Assembly (NCBI GenBank): GCA_040752025.1 | Contig: JBFMFR010000048.1 | Span: forward strand, 1-55,555 | Source of the DNA: JBFMFR01 sp040752025 | GTDB taxonomy: Bacteria; Chloroflexota; Anaerolineae; Anaerolineales; UBA4823 | Direction: 5' to 3' | DNA length: 55,555 nt | In this document: positions 16,774 to 24,418 of the stretch, piece after piece | How positions within the stretch are numbered: the first letter of the stretch is position 1 | How the letters are laid out: each line of letters begins with the position of its first letter | Translations under genes and position numbers: made by a program | Notes under the pieces: model-generated | What the model was told of the DNA's origin: nothing | What the model saw: only the letters and a program-made list of their open reading frames with translations | Databases searched by the model: none

Positions 16774-17492
16774 ACGTAAACAAGAGAGGAAGAATGAGCA
16801 GTCAACCGAGAACAATCACCCCTCGTGTTATCGTGCAAATGTTGTTTTTCATCCTGGTCATCCCGCTCCTGCCGCTGTTGGTCTCCTGGCATTGGGATTG
16901 GTGGGAGGCCTGGGTATTGGCCGGCATCTACATCCTGGGCTTCATCGTCAGCCGGGCGCTGGCGGCGCGCCGCCATCCGGACCTGATCGCCGAGCGCGCC
17001 CGCATGATGCAGCACGAGGATACCAAAACCTGGGATAAAATCCTGGCGCCCCTGGTGGGGCTGGGCGGCGGCCTGGTGCTGCTGGTCGCCGGGCTGGATG
17101 CCCTGTTCGGCTGGTCGCCGGGCTTCAGCCTGCCGGTGGAAGTCCTGGCGCTGGTGATCCTGTTAGCTGGCTACCTGCTGGGGTCGTATGCCCTGATCGA
17201 AAACCGCTTCTTCTCGGGCGTGATGCGCATCCAGTCCGAGCGCGGCCAGCAGGTCGTATCCAGCGGCCCTTATGGCTGGGTGCGGCATCCCGGCTACGCC
17301 GGGGCGCTGTGGTCCTACCTGGCGACGCCGCTTCTCTTAGATTCTGCCTGGGCTTTCCTGCCAGCCATCTTTCTCACTGTTGCCCTGGTCATTCGCACCT
17401 ATTTGGAAGACAATACCTTGCAGGAGGAACTGCCCGGCTACCGCGATTACGCCCGGCAGGTGCGTTATCGCCTGATCCCAGGGCTGTGGTGA
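16770..17492 (+). CDS. Isoprenylcysteine carboxylmethyltransferase-like membrane protein
   Basis: This protein of up to 240 residues has five membrane segments and the C-terminal SAM-binding signature of the ICMT/PEMT superfamily: GPYGWVRHPGYAGALWSYLATPLLL, then RTYLEDNTLQEELPGYRDYARQVRYRLIPGLW. Bacterial members methylate small molecules or lipids, or are uncharacterised, as there is no prenylated CaaX protein to act on. ATG 16770 overlaps the preceding stop; ATG 16794 has a better ribosome site (AGAGAGG) and would give 232 residues. Confidence 0.85.
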   Translation: MNVNKRGRMSSQPRTITPRVIVQMLFFILVIPLLPLLVSWHWDWWEAWVLAGIYILGFIVSRALAARRHPDLIAERARMMQHEDTKTWDKILAPLVGLGGGLVLLVAGLDALFGWSPGFSLPVEVLALVILLAGYLLGSYALIENRFFSGVMRIQSERGQQVVSSGPYGWVRHPGYAGALWSYLATPLLLDSAWAFLPAIFLTVALVIRTYLEDNTLQEELPGYRDYARQVRYRLIPGLW

Positions 17493-17511
17493 TGTTCAAG
17501 GAGGCGAGAAA

Positions 17512-18498
17512 ATGGAATGGAAAATAAAACACATCTTCAACTTCACGGAGGGCAAATCTTGGGAACAAGGCTTCGTGAAGTTCGGTTTTCACGGCAGGCA
17601 GGGCGCACGCTATTTCCTCGACTATAACGAGCACTGGCTGGGCTGCATCACCGCCGGGGATGAATTCATCTGGACGGCCGGTGCAATCGACAAGGGGCTG
17701 AGCCGCAATCACATCCCTTTCGAGCCGAAATACCCCCACTACATCACCGAACTGCCGGATGGTGCGCTGCTGGTCTCCAGCAATGGCACCAATGAGATCT
17801 TCAAAATCTGGCCTGATCGAAAATCCGTTGAACTGTTCATCGATACCGGCCAGGTTGGCCTGAAAGATATCGGCAACTGTGTCTATGACGAGCAGGGCCA
17901 TATCTGGGTGAACGAGATCGAGGGCTGCCGGGTGTGGAAATTCAACCTGGACGGCCAGCCGGTTTTGACCCTGGGAAGCGGACAGCCGGGGTTCCAGGCA
18001 GGGACTGTGCCCTTCGAGGCGGTGCAATTCAACTGGATCTACGACCTGCGCCTGGGGCCTGATGGCAACCTGTACGTGCTGGACAGCAAGAACTTCAGCG
18101 TGCGGCGGATCAATGTTTCTCAAAACACAGTCTCTACTATCCTTGGTACGGGGAAACCGGGATACCCGCCAGACGGGGAACCTGCGCTGACTGCTTCCTT
18201 GGGAAGCGACCCGAGCGAGCATTTCGACGGGCCTTTCTCGCTGTCGCTGGATGAAGCCGGGAACATCTTCATCGGCGATACCTACAATCACGTGCTGCGC
18301 ATGGTGGATCACGCCAACCAGCGGATTGCCACCATCGCCGGGAAACACGACGCCGAACCCGGTAAAAGGAACGACCCCCTGGAAAGCGACCCGCTCGAAC
18401 TGAACCTCCCCAAGATCTGCAGCCTGGATTACTACGGCGGCTGCCTGTTTATCCCCGATTGGAGCGACGATTTGATCGTATTGGAGAAGAAGCCTTGA
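17512..18498 (+). CDS. NHL-repeat beta-propeller protein
   Basis: This 328-residue protein has no signal peptide. It contains NHL-type blades: ELPDGALLVSSNGTNEIFKI, DIGNCVYDEQGHIWVNEIEG, DLRLGPDGNLYVLDSKNFSV and SLDEAGNIFIGDTYNHVLRM. These form a propeller that usually binds a small ligand or a partner protein, or hydrolyses lactones as in SMP-30. The acidic metal ligands of SMP-30 are not evident, so a binding role is more likely. AAGGAGG before ATG 17512 is a strong ribosome site. It follows the ICMT-like gene by 19 nt and may end the five-gene plus-strand run. Confidence 0.75.
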   Translation: MEWKIKHIFNFTEGKSWEQGFVKFGFHGRQGARYFLDYNEHWLGCITAGDEFIWTAGAIDKGLSRNHIPFEPKYPHYITELPDGALLVSSNGTNEIFKIWPDRKSVELFIDTGQVGLKDIGNCVYDEQGHIWVNEIEGCRVWKFNLDGQPVLTLGSGQPGFQAGTVPFEAVQFNWIYDLRLGPDGNLYVLDSKNFSVRRINVSQNTVSTILGTGKPGYPPDGEPALTASLGSDPSEHFDGPFSLSLDEAGNIFIGDTYNHVLRMVDHANQRIATIAGKHDAEPGKRNDPLESDPLELNLPKICSLDYYGGCLFIPDWSDDLIVLEKKP

Positions 18499-18582
18499 CG
18501 CCCGCGCTGCCCGAGGCTGACAAAGGGCTATGGTAGGCTATTCTTGGGCGAAGGGTACGCCAGACCACCTGCAAATGATCTT

Positions 18583-19080
18583 TCATGGCATCGGTGTTCC
18601 CAAGACCACAACCAAGGGTGGGCCGCCATTCTCTATACGAGCCCTGAGGTGCTCAGAACTTGCAATCCCACCGGATTTGCGCCCATATATGATTTCTTGA
18701 ATTTCGACAGGGAATAAAGTTTCTATATCTTTTGGGTAATCTTCGCCAGATCGAGGAATAACGACATCCTCGATCGCGCCATCTTCGCTCAGATAAATCA
18801 CGGCTGGTACACTCATTGCAGTTTGTCTTGGCCCGGTGGCCTGGCACAGGGTATATACATACACTTCATTACCTGATGTCCCCAAAATGGCACACTCGCA
18901 CAGTCCGTCCATCTTAATAGTCGCTTTTAGTAAGGCTGCTTCATAAAGCTGCCATCGAGGAATATCTGTAAGTGTAGGGTGAGTTGTTGCGATCGGGGTC
19001 GGAACGCTATTCCCTGTCTGGCAACTACATAGACTGGCCAACAGGAAAACAAGTATCATTATTTTTGTCTTCACATGCAT
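18583..19080 (-). CDS. Small secreted lipoprotein of unknown function
   Basis: This 165-residue protein has a lipoprotein signal (ILVFLLASLCSC, lipid Cys near residue 20) and a Thr/Pro-rich linker. The compact domain contains a CECAILGTSGNEVYVYTLC segment, whose cysteines could form a disulfide outside the cell, and a VPAVIYLSEDG strand. I do not recognise the family. ATG 19080 has AAGGAAG at good spacing; the frame stays open upstream to 19212 but this overlaps the divergent methyltransferase promoter. The gene stands alone between the convergent NHL gene and the divergent methyltransferase. Confidence 0.7.
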   Translation of the reverse strand: MHVKTKIMILVFLLASLCSCQTGNSVPTPIATTHPTLTDIPRWQLYEAALLKATIKMDGLCECAILGTSGNEVYVYTLCQATGPRQTAMSVPAVIYLSEDGAIEDVVIPRSGEDYPKDIETLFPVEIQEIIYGRKSGGIASSEHLRARIENGGPPLVVVLGTPMP

Positions 19081-19152
19081 TCTTCCTTTTGGAATAAAAG
19101 TTATAATACCACCATTGACTCCAATTGGTCGGATCGGGCCAGAAATAACCCA

Positions 19153-19962
19153 ATGAACGATGACATCAGCGATATAGCTGCCTATTACAACAACAACTTG
19201 CAAAGGGAACACGAGCGCCTAGAACGGCGCCAGCTCGAGTATGATCTCACCTGGCGCTATTTGAACCGGTACCTCCCCCGGTGCGGGTCGATCCTGGAAA
19301 TTGGCGCGGCCACCGGGAGATACACGCTGGAGCTGGCCAGGCGGGGCTATACGCTCACGGCGGTGGACCTGTCGGCGGCGCTGCTGGAGCAGTGCCGGCA
19401 GCGCATCGCCAGCGCCGGGCTGGAGAAGCAGGTACGTTTCGTCGTGGCCGACGCGCGTGATCTCGGCCAAGTGACCGAAAGAGGCTTCGATGCCATCCTG
19501 CTGATGGGCCCGCTCTATCACCTGGTCGAAGAAGCCGACCGCAAAGCGGTGCTGCAAGCCGTGTACAACCGCTTGCGACCGGGCGGCATGCTGTTCTCGG
19601 CCTTCATCAGCCGCTTCGGGGTCTTGGGCGACCTGCTCAAAAACATCCCCGACTGGATCGAAGATCAAACCGAAGTGCGCTCCTTCCTGGCCCGGGGCAA
19701 GCGCCCGGACGAGTACCCCCGCGGCGGCTTCCGCGGCTACTTCGCGCAGGTATCCGAGATCGCCCCGCTGCACGAAAGCATTGGCTTCGAAACCATCACC
19801 GTCGCCGGGGTCGAGCCGGCCATCTCAGCCGACGATGAGAGCTATAACAACCTCCAGGGCAAGCAGCGCCAGTTGTGGTTGGATGTGTTGTTCGAGATCA
19901 GCATGGAACCGTCGATTATCGCTGCATCCAGGCATCTCCTCTACATAGGCAGAAAAAGGTAA
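19153..19962 (+). CDS. Class I SAM-dependent methyltransferase
   Basis: This 269-residue methyltransferase of the methyltransferase-11/25 type has SAM motif ILEIGAATGRYTLELARRGY near residue 40, acidic loop TAVDLSAALLEQC, motif IV FDAILLMGPLYHLVE near residue 115, and RLRPGGMLFSAFISRFG after it. Acceptor unknown. ATG 19153 is chosen because the domain begins right after it; the frame is open to 19075 without a convincing ribosome site and crosses a TATAAT (19102-19107) that probably belongs to its own promoter. Confidence 0.85.
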   Translation: MNDDISDIAAYYNNNLQREHERLERRQLEYDLTWRYLNRYLPRCGSILEIGAATGRYTLELARRGYTLTAVDLSAALLEQCRQRIASAGLEKQVRFVVADARDLGQVTERGFDAILLMGPLYHLVEEADRKAVLQAVYNRLRPGGMLFSAFISRFGVLGDLLKNIPDWIEDQTEVRSFLARGKRPDEYPRGGFRGYFAQVSEIAPLHESIGFETITVAGVEPAISADDESYNNLQGKQRQLWLDVLFEISMEPSIIAASRHLLYIGRKR

Positions 19963-20088
19963 TGCAAGCGAATGATAAAACAGAGAACATCTGAATGCAA
20001 AACAAACCCTTGGTATTTCGATGTTTCGAGTTAGCCGGGTGATTTGGTAAAAGCTGCCTGGCATTGCGAGCAGACATCTGAATGAATT

Positions 20089-20469
20089 TCAGATACCAGG
20101 TGTGTATAGGTGCAGATCAGCGATAAAATGGAAATCTCTGATGTTCAAAGTGTAAAGAGGTAATTTGTGCTGGAGCGCTGTGGCAGCAATCAGCGCATCT
20201 GGGATGTTGAGGCCATGACTCAAGGCGTAAGTTTCCAACAACCTCAAGAATGCATCGGAAACATCTTCATCGATTGGCAATTGCCGCAACAACGATAAAT
20301 GCTTTATGATCCTGCGCATCTCGTGCTTGTCTTTGGCGCCGAAATACAATTCTCCCGCTGTGACCACGCTAATCGCGATTTCAGGCAGCCCAATCATACG
20401 CAAAGCGTCTACAACATCAGGCGTACCCTTGTAGAACTCAATCAAGATGTTGGTATCACAGAGAATCAT
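20089..20469 (-). CDS. PIN-domain ribonuclease toxin (VapC type)
   Basis: This 126-residue protein is a PIN-domain nuclease. Metal-binding acidic residues are visible in ILCDTNILIEF (D5 and the following Glu), SVVTAGELYFG (Glu near 40) and NIPDALIAATAL (Asp near 91). PIN toxins of this type cut tRNA or rRNA and are held inactive by a bound partner. The start overlaps the upstream stop by 4 nt (20466-20469), the standard toxin-after-antitoxin arrangement. It sits alone on the minus strand among unrelated genes, which suggests an acquired cassette. Confidence 0.85.
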   Translation of the reverse strand: MILCDTNILIEFYKGTPDVVDALRMIGLPEIAISVVTAGELYFGAKDKHEMRRIIKHLSLLRQLPIDEDVSDAFLRLLETYALSHGLNIPDALIAATALQHKLPLYTLNIRDFHFIADLHLYTPGI

Positions 20470-20693
20470 GCACGCCCCGGCCAGGCCTTCTGCCTTAATG
20501 TATCCAGAGTAATTTCGCGCTCAGCCCACAAACCTGCCAGGGCGAAAAATCCCGATACGGCATCACCACTTTCCGATTCGACAGCCGCCAGATCCTCGCT
20601 AGATACACTCTCGACAAAATCCAGCGCTCTGAGAAATTGCTTGAGCAAATCAGCCTTTTGCCGGTCTTTCACCCGGATCAAGATTTTCTCCAT
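20466..20693 (-). CDS. Antitoxin partner of the PIN toxin
   Basis: This 75-residue protein has a charged N-terminal half (MEKILIRVKDRQKADLLKQF) and an acidic, flexible C-terminal half that would wrap the toxin. Assignment as antitoxin rests on size and position just upstream of a PIN gene; I see no clear ribbon-helix-helix or AbrB signature, so DNA binding is uncertain. GAGGTG precedes ATG 20693. Upstream, AT-rich sequence with ATAAC and GTTAT half-sites (about 20711-20748) may be an auto-operator. Confidence 0.7.
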   Translation of the reverse strand: MEKILIRVKDRQKADLLKQFLRALDFVESVSSEDLAAVESESGDAVSGFFALAGLWAEREITLDTLRQKAWPGRA

Positions 20694-20837
20694 GCAACAC
20701 CTCTAATCACCGCTGATATAACCGTGATAAACGATTGTTACCGTTATTCTAACACAGTCAGGGCTGGCATTTGACAGTAATGGCGAATCTCTTGTGAGTG
20801 TGCATGGCTGATTAGCGAATTGATTCCAAAAACCTGC

Positions 20838-21692
20838 CTAATGCGTCCCCAGCGTGCCGCGCTGGCGCACACTCCGCTCCAGGCGGCGGAAGACGTAAGC
20901 ACCCACGAAGAGCATCACGAACATGAAGACCACCAGCAGGCCGATCTCGTAGCCGATGGGCAGCAAGGTGCGCGTGTCCAGCAGCCAGCCGCGCACGGCG
21001 TCGAAGCCGTAGGTGAGCGGGATAGACAGCGCCACCGGCAGCAGCCAGCGCGGCAGCGCCCGCACCGGGAACTGCCCGCCGGAGAGCATGGTCACCAGGA
21101 AGCTGCTCATATCCACCAGCATGTTGGCGTCGCGCAGGATCAGCACCAGCGAGGCGAAGGCGAAGCCGAAACCGTACAGTCCGACCAGCATGGGCAGGGT
21201 GGTCAGGAAGGCCGCCAGCACGTCACCGGTGGGGTGGAAGCCGAACAGCAGGCTGGCAACCACCAACATCAGCGCGGCCGTGATGGTGGTGATGGTCATG
21301 CTGGCCAGGGTGCGCCCGACCAGGATCAACAGGCGCGGCAGCGGGGTCAGCCAGTTCGCCTCGAGCACGCCAGCGTCCATGTCTTCTTTGAGCGAATAGC
21401 CCATGCCCCAGAACACGGTGCTGATGAACTGGCTCAAGGCGGTGCCCACCAGCAGGAAGGACATGAAATCGGTGGTGCCCGAGTAACCGGCGAAGCCGTG
21501 CGCCTTGCCATCCACGCTGAAAGCCAGGCCCATGAAGTAGGCCGGCGTGAGCCAGACCAGCGGCTGCAAGATCGAAGACACGGCGCTGAGCGGGTAGCGC
21601 CAGTACCTGCGCCAGTCCATGCGGGCGATGGCGAAGGTGGCGCGCAGGTGCGAGCGCCAATCCGGTTGCGATAAACTTGTACCAGCGTTCAT
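20838..21692 (-). CDS. ABC-2 type transporter permease (DrrB-like)
   Basis: This 284-residue membrane subunit has six segments, the core pattern ALMLVVASLLFGFHPTG...YGFGFAFASLVLILRDANML and the late LSGGQFPVRALPRWLLPVALSIPLTYGFDAVRG. These are family features of the two-permease DrrA/DrrB-like exporters of drugs, lipids or polysaccharides. ATG 21692 lies 17 nt after the stop of the paralogous permease, with GAGG upstream; the open frame running back to 21956 is its shadow. It closes the operon. It has no large external domain, unlike the permeases of the first exporter, so it belongs to a different subfamily. Confidence 0.9.
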   Translation of the reverse strand: MNAGTSLSQPDWRSHLRATFAIARMDWRRYWRYPLSAVSSILQPLVWLTPAYFMGLAFSVDGKAHGFAGYSGTTDFMSFLLVGTALSQFISTVFWGMGYSLKEDMDAGVLEANWLTPLPRLLILVGRTLASMTITTITAALMLVVASLLFGFHPTGDVLAAFLTTLPMLVGLYGFGFAFASLVLILRDANMLVDMSSFLVTMLSGGQFPVRALPRWLLPVALSIPLTYGFDAVRGWLLDTRTLLPIGYEIGLLVVFMFVMLFVGAYVFRRLERSVRQRGTLGTH

Positions 21693-21709
21693 AAGATGCC
21701 CTGCCTCGT

Positions 21710-22612
21710 TTAATAGTATCCGATGTTGCCGAGCTGGCGCGCCCGCCGCTCCATCCAGTTGAAGGCGGTGTAGCCGATCGCCAGCCACATCAGGCCGAAC
21801 AGTAAGAGCGCCTGCACGTCCGGCCACAGCGCCGCCAGGTCCGCCCCGGACAGCGCGGCGGCGCGCATGCCGTGGATCATGTAAGTGGGCGGCAGCCATC
21901 CGGCCACGCCCTGCATCCAGCCCGGCAGCAGGCTGGTCGGGAAAGTGATCCCGCAAAAGATCATCACCAGGCCGCGCACCAGGAAGACGAACGAGTTAGC
22001 CTCCTTGGCGGCGATCACCAGGCTGGCAAAGGCGAAGCCCAGCCCGTAGATCGAGGGGATCGAGACCAGCAGGATCAGCAAGACCAGCAGCGGGTTGCCC
22101 TGGAAGCGCACGCCGAAGAACAGGCCGAACTCCAGCGCCGAAACCGCGATGAAGACCAGCATGGCGAAGAGCTGCACCACGCTGCTGCCCAGCAGGAAAG
22201 CGAAACGCCAGGTGGGCGTCAGCCAGTTCGACTCCAGCGTGCCGCGCATCTGTTCAGAGCGCAGGGCGAAGCCCACGTTCCACAAGACGATGTTCTGCCA
22301 CATCCACACCGTGGTGCCCACGGCGATGTAGCCGATGTAATCCTGCGTGCCGGCCACCTGCAAGAACAGGGGCATGCTGCTGCCGTCCGGGCCGGCCAGG
22401 GCGCGCGCCCCCAGGATGTAGACCGCCGGGAAGATCACCGGCCAGATCAGGGTAGCCACGATCCAGCTTGGGTAGCGGCGCAGGATGACCCATTCGCGCC
22501 GCACTACCGCCGCCAGGGCGCGCCAGGCCGCCGCCAGGTCAGAGCGGCTCAACGAAGCCCGGACCAGTTTGCGCTGTGGGAGCAATTCGAGTTGAGGGTT
22601 TGCAGTTGCCAT
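21710..22612 (-). CDS. ABC-2 type transporter permease (DrrB-like), first copy
   Basis: This 300-residue membrane subunit has about 50 cytosolic N-terminal residues and six segments, with LRSEQMRGTLESNWLTPTWRF in the first loop and YGLGFAFASLVIAAKEANSF in the middle. It is paralogous to the downstream permease (GLGFAFASLV / GFGFAFASLV), and the two should form a heterodimer. ATG 22612 has GAGAGGA at 6-nt spacing; a TTG at 22627 is the longer alternative. It starts 11 nt after the ATPase stop. Confidence 0.9.
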   Translation of the reverse strand: MATANPQLELLPQRKLVRASLSRSDLAAAWRALAAVVRREWVILRRYPSWIVATLIWPVIFPAVYILGARALAGPDGSSMPLFLQVAGTQDYIGYIAVGTTVWMWQNIVLWNVGFALRSEQMRGTLESNWLTPTWRFAFLLGSSVVQLFAMLVFIAVSALEFGLFFGVRFQGNPLLVLLILLVSIPSIYGLGFAFASLVIAAKEANSFVFLVRGLVMIFCGITFPTSLLPGWMQGVAGWLPPTYMIHGMRAAALSGADLAALWPDVQALLLFGLMWLAIGYTAFNWMERRARQLGNIGYY

Positions 22613-22623
22613 CGCCGTTCCTC

Positions 22624-23700
22624 TCAATCGCGCAGCGCCTTGCCGGTCAGGTCGATGAAAACATCTTCCAGGGACGGGCGCAGCACGTTCATATTGACCA
22701 GGCGCGTGCCGTTCTGGCTGATGCGCTCGATGATGCCGGGCAGCACCGCCCGGCTGTTGGCGGCGTGCAGGCTGACCTCGTACAGCGATTCGCTGCCCAG
22801 GTAGCGCGTCACCAGCTTATCGACCTGCGGCAGGGCCTGCAAGCTGCCCTCCATCTCGGCGTGCCAGCCGGACACCTCCAGGCGGATGACTTCCTTCTGG
22901 TGGATGCGCTGCTTCAGCGCCTCGGGGGTGTCCAGGGCGATGATCTTGCCCTGGTCGATGATGCCGATGCGGTCGGAAAGCTGGTCGGCCTCTTCCATGT
23001 AGTGGGTGGTGAGCAGGATCGTGTGCCCCTCGTCCTTGAGCTCCCTGACCAACTGGCGCACCTTGCGCGCCGCCTGCGGGTCCAGGCCGAGGGTCGGCTC
23101 GTCCAGCAGCAGGATCGGCGGGCGGGCGAGCAGCGAGCGGCTGATGGCCACGCGCTGCTTCATGCCGGTGGAGTATTTCTCCACCAGTTCGTCGGCCCGC
23201 TCGGTCAGTTCCATGCGCTCCAGCAGTTCGTCCACGCGGCGGCGGGCGATCTCGGGCGGGATGTGATACAGGGCGGCGAAGTATTCCAGGTTCTCACGGG
23301 CGGTCAGCTTCCAGTAGATGCTGCGCTCGCCGGCCAATACTGTGCCCAGGCTCTGGCGCACACGGTTGGCCTGGCGCACAATGTCGAAGCCGTTAACGTG
23401 CGCCCAGCCGCTGGTGGGCTCCAACAGCGTGCACAACATGCGGATGGTGGTGCTCTTGCCAGCGCCGTTGGGGCCCAGCAGGCCGAAAATTTCGCCGCGC
23501 TCGATGCGCAGATCGACGTTGTCCACAGCGGTGAACCAGGCGTTCGCCGCGCCGCGGCGCAGGAAGCGCCGCCAGCCCGGCGACTTGGCAGGCTGGCCAG
23601 CCGCGCCGCCTGCCTGCGCGCCCTCGCCCTTTTGTTCCTCGGCGGCCTTGCGGGCGAATTTCTTCACCAGGTTATGCGCTTCGATAGCCCATTCGGACAT
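22624..23700 (-). CDS. ABC transporter ATP-binding protein (DrrA/NatA type)
   Basis: This 358-residue ATPase has Walker A GPNGAGKST near residue 79, signature region YSTGMKQRVAI, Walker B ILLLDEPTLGLD and H-loop TTHYMEEADQ. Between the first strand (NLVKKF) and AVDNVDL lies a basic Gly/Ala-rich insert of about 35 residues, seen in a subset of two-permease exporters. The C-terminal part (about 250-350) ends NVLRPSLEDVFIDLTGKALRD, usual for DrrA-like proteins. GGAGGTAG precedes ATG 23700. It is the first gene of a three-gene operon with two permeases. Confidence 0.92.
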   Translation of the reverse strand: MSEWAIEAHNLVKKFARKAAEEQKGEGAQAGGAAGQPAKSPGWRRFLRRGAANAWFTAVDNVDLRIERGEIFGLLGPNGAGKSTTIRMLCTLLEPTSGWAHVNGFDIVRQANRVRQSLGTVLAGERSIYWKLTARENLEYFAALYHIPPEIARRRVDELLERMELTERADELVEKYSTGMKQRVAISRSLLARPPILLLDEPTLGLDPQAARKVRQLVRELKDEGHTILLTTHYMEEADQLSDRIGIIDQGKIIALDTPEALKQRIHQKEVIRLEVSGWHAEMEGSLQALPQVDKLVTRYLGSESLYEVSLHAANSRAVLPGIIERISQNGTRLVNMNVLRPSLEDVFIDLTGKALRD

Positions 23701-23765
23701 ACTCTACCTCCAGGAGATTTTCCCTAATCGTTGTTTTTATAATATTACATTGCTTAACTTGAAGT

Positions 23766-23793
23766 ATTGTAACATAAATTTTTAAAAAATCAA
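23766..23793 (-). promoter_or_regulatory. Promoter of the second ABC exporter inside an AT-rich block
   Basis: On the minus strand: -35 TTGATT (23793-23788), 16-nt spacer, -10 TACAAT (23771-23766). It lies in a block (about 23730-23830) that is strikingly A/T-rich compared with the GC-rich surroundings, which may give a bent or easily melted promoter. No perfect palindrome is seen there. Confidence 0.55.
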
Positions 23794-23964
23794 TATCGAA
23801 TTTTATATTATGTATATAGCGTTTAAGAAGCAGAACATCTTCCTATCTAGAAACCGCATGTTATACTCACCCTCAAAGGCCAGATCACGCGCAGAGAAGC
23901 TGATTGAACGACAGCTTTTATCTCACCACAAAGAACACCAGGAACACCAAGATTTTTGATAAAA

Positions 23965-24000
23965 CTCCGTGAGCTCCGTGGTTTCTCCGTGATCTCCGTG
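23965..24000. repeat. Four CTCCGTG direct repeats in intergenic DNA
   Basis: CTCCGTG occurs at 23965, 23974, 23985 and 23994 (spacings 9, 11, 9). It is preceded by CACCACAAAG and two AACACCA units (23930-23949). The stretch from 23840 to 24060 has no credible gene on either strand. Similar CTCCGTG/ACCACAAAG stretches are, from memory, dispersed non-coding repeats in several environmental bacterial genomes. Confidence 0.65.
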
Positions 24001-24065
24001 TTAGAAGCGCAGATCAATCGCTGCGCATCAAATTTGTCAGTCAACCAGCCTGGAGAAGCTAAACC

Positions 24066-24395
24066 CTGATCACCAAAACACTCTGGATCAAAGAAGAATA
24101 CTTGCGCTGGATCCTGACAGGGCGCAAAACCATCGAAGTGCGCGTGGGCTACAGCAACATCACCCGCTTGCAGCCCGGCGACCGCTTGCTGCTCAACGGC
24201 GAGCACGCTTTCGCCATCCGGCGGGTCGGGCGCTACGCCAGCTTCGAAGCGCTGCTGGCGCACGAGGAACCTGCCGCCATCGCCCCGGACATCCCACCGG
24301 AGCAACTGCTGGCAGCCCTGCGCAGCATCTACCCGGCGGAAAAAGAAGCCCTGGGCGTGGTCGCCCTGGAGATCGCCCCAGCCGGTCCGCAGTAA
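24066..24395 (+). CDS. ASCH-domain protein
   Basis: This small ASCH-fold protein, related to PUA-like RNA-binding domains, shows the family landmarks LTGRKTIEVRVGYSNI, LQPGDRLLLNG, FAIRRVGRYASFEALLAHE and YPAEKEALGVVALEI. ASCH proteins are thought to bind RNA or nucleosides; some are amidohydrolases on modified nucleosides. The start is a problem: the domain already begins in TKTLWIKEEYLRWI, upstream of the first ordinary start (TTG 24102), and the frame closes with a stop at 24060. CTG 24066, with GGAG about 10 nt before it, gives a complete 109-residue domain; with TTG 24102 the first strand would be lost. Confidence 0.75.
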   Translation: MITKTLWIKEEYLRWILTGRKTIEVRVGYSNITRLQPGDRLLLNGEHAFAIRRVGRYASFEALLAHEEPAAIAPDIPPEQLLAALRSIYPAEKEALGVVALEIAPAGPQ

Positions 24396-24418
24396 CCCTA
24401 CAACAGGGTACTACGCAG

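Noticed and set aside
23847..24305. Minus-strand open frame over the ASCH gene and repeats
   Set aside because: It crosses the repeat region, has no motif, and is antisense to a recognisable ASCH domain.
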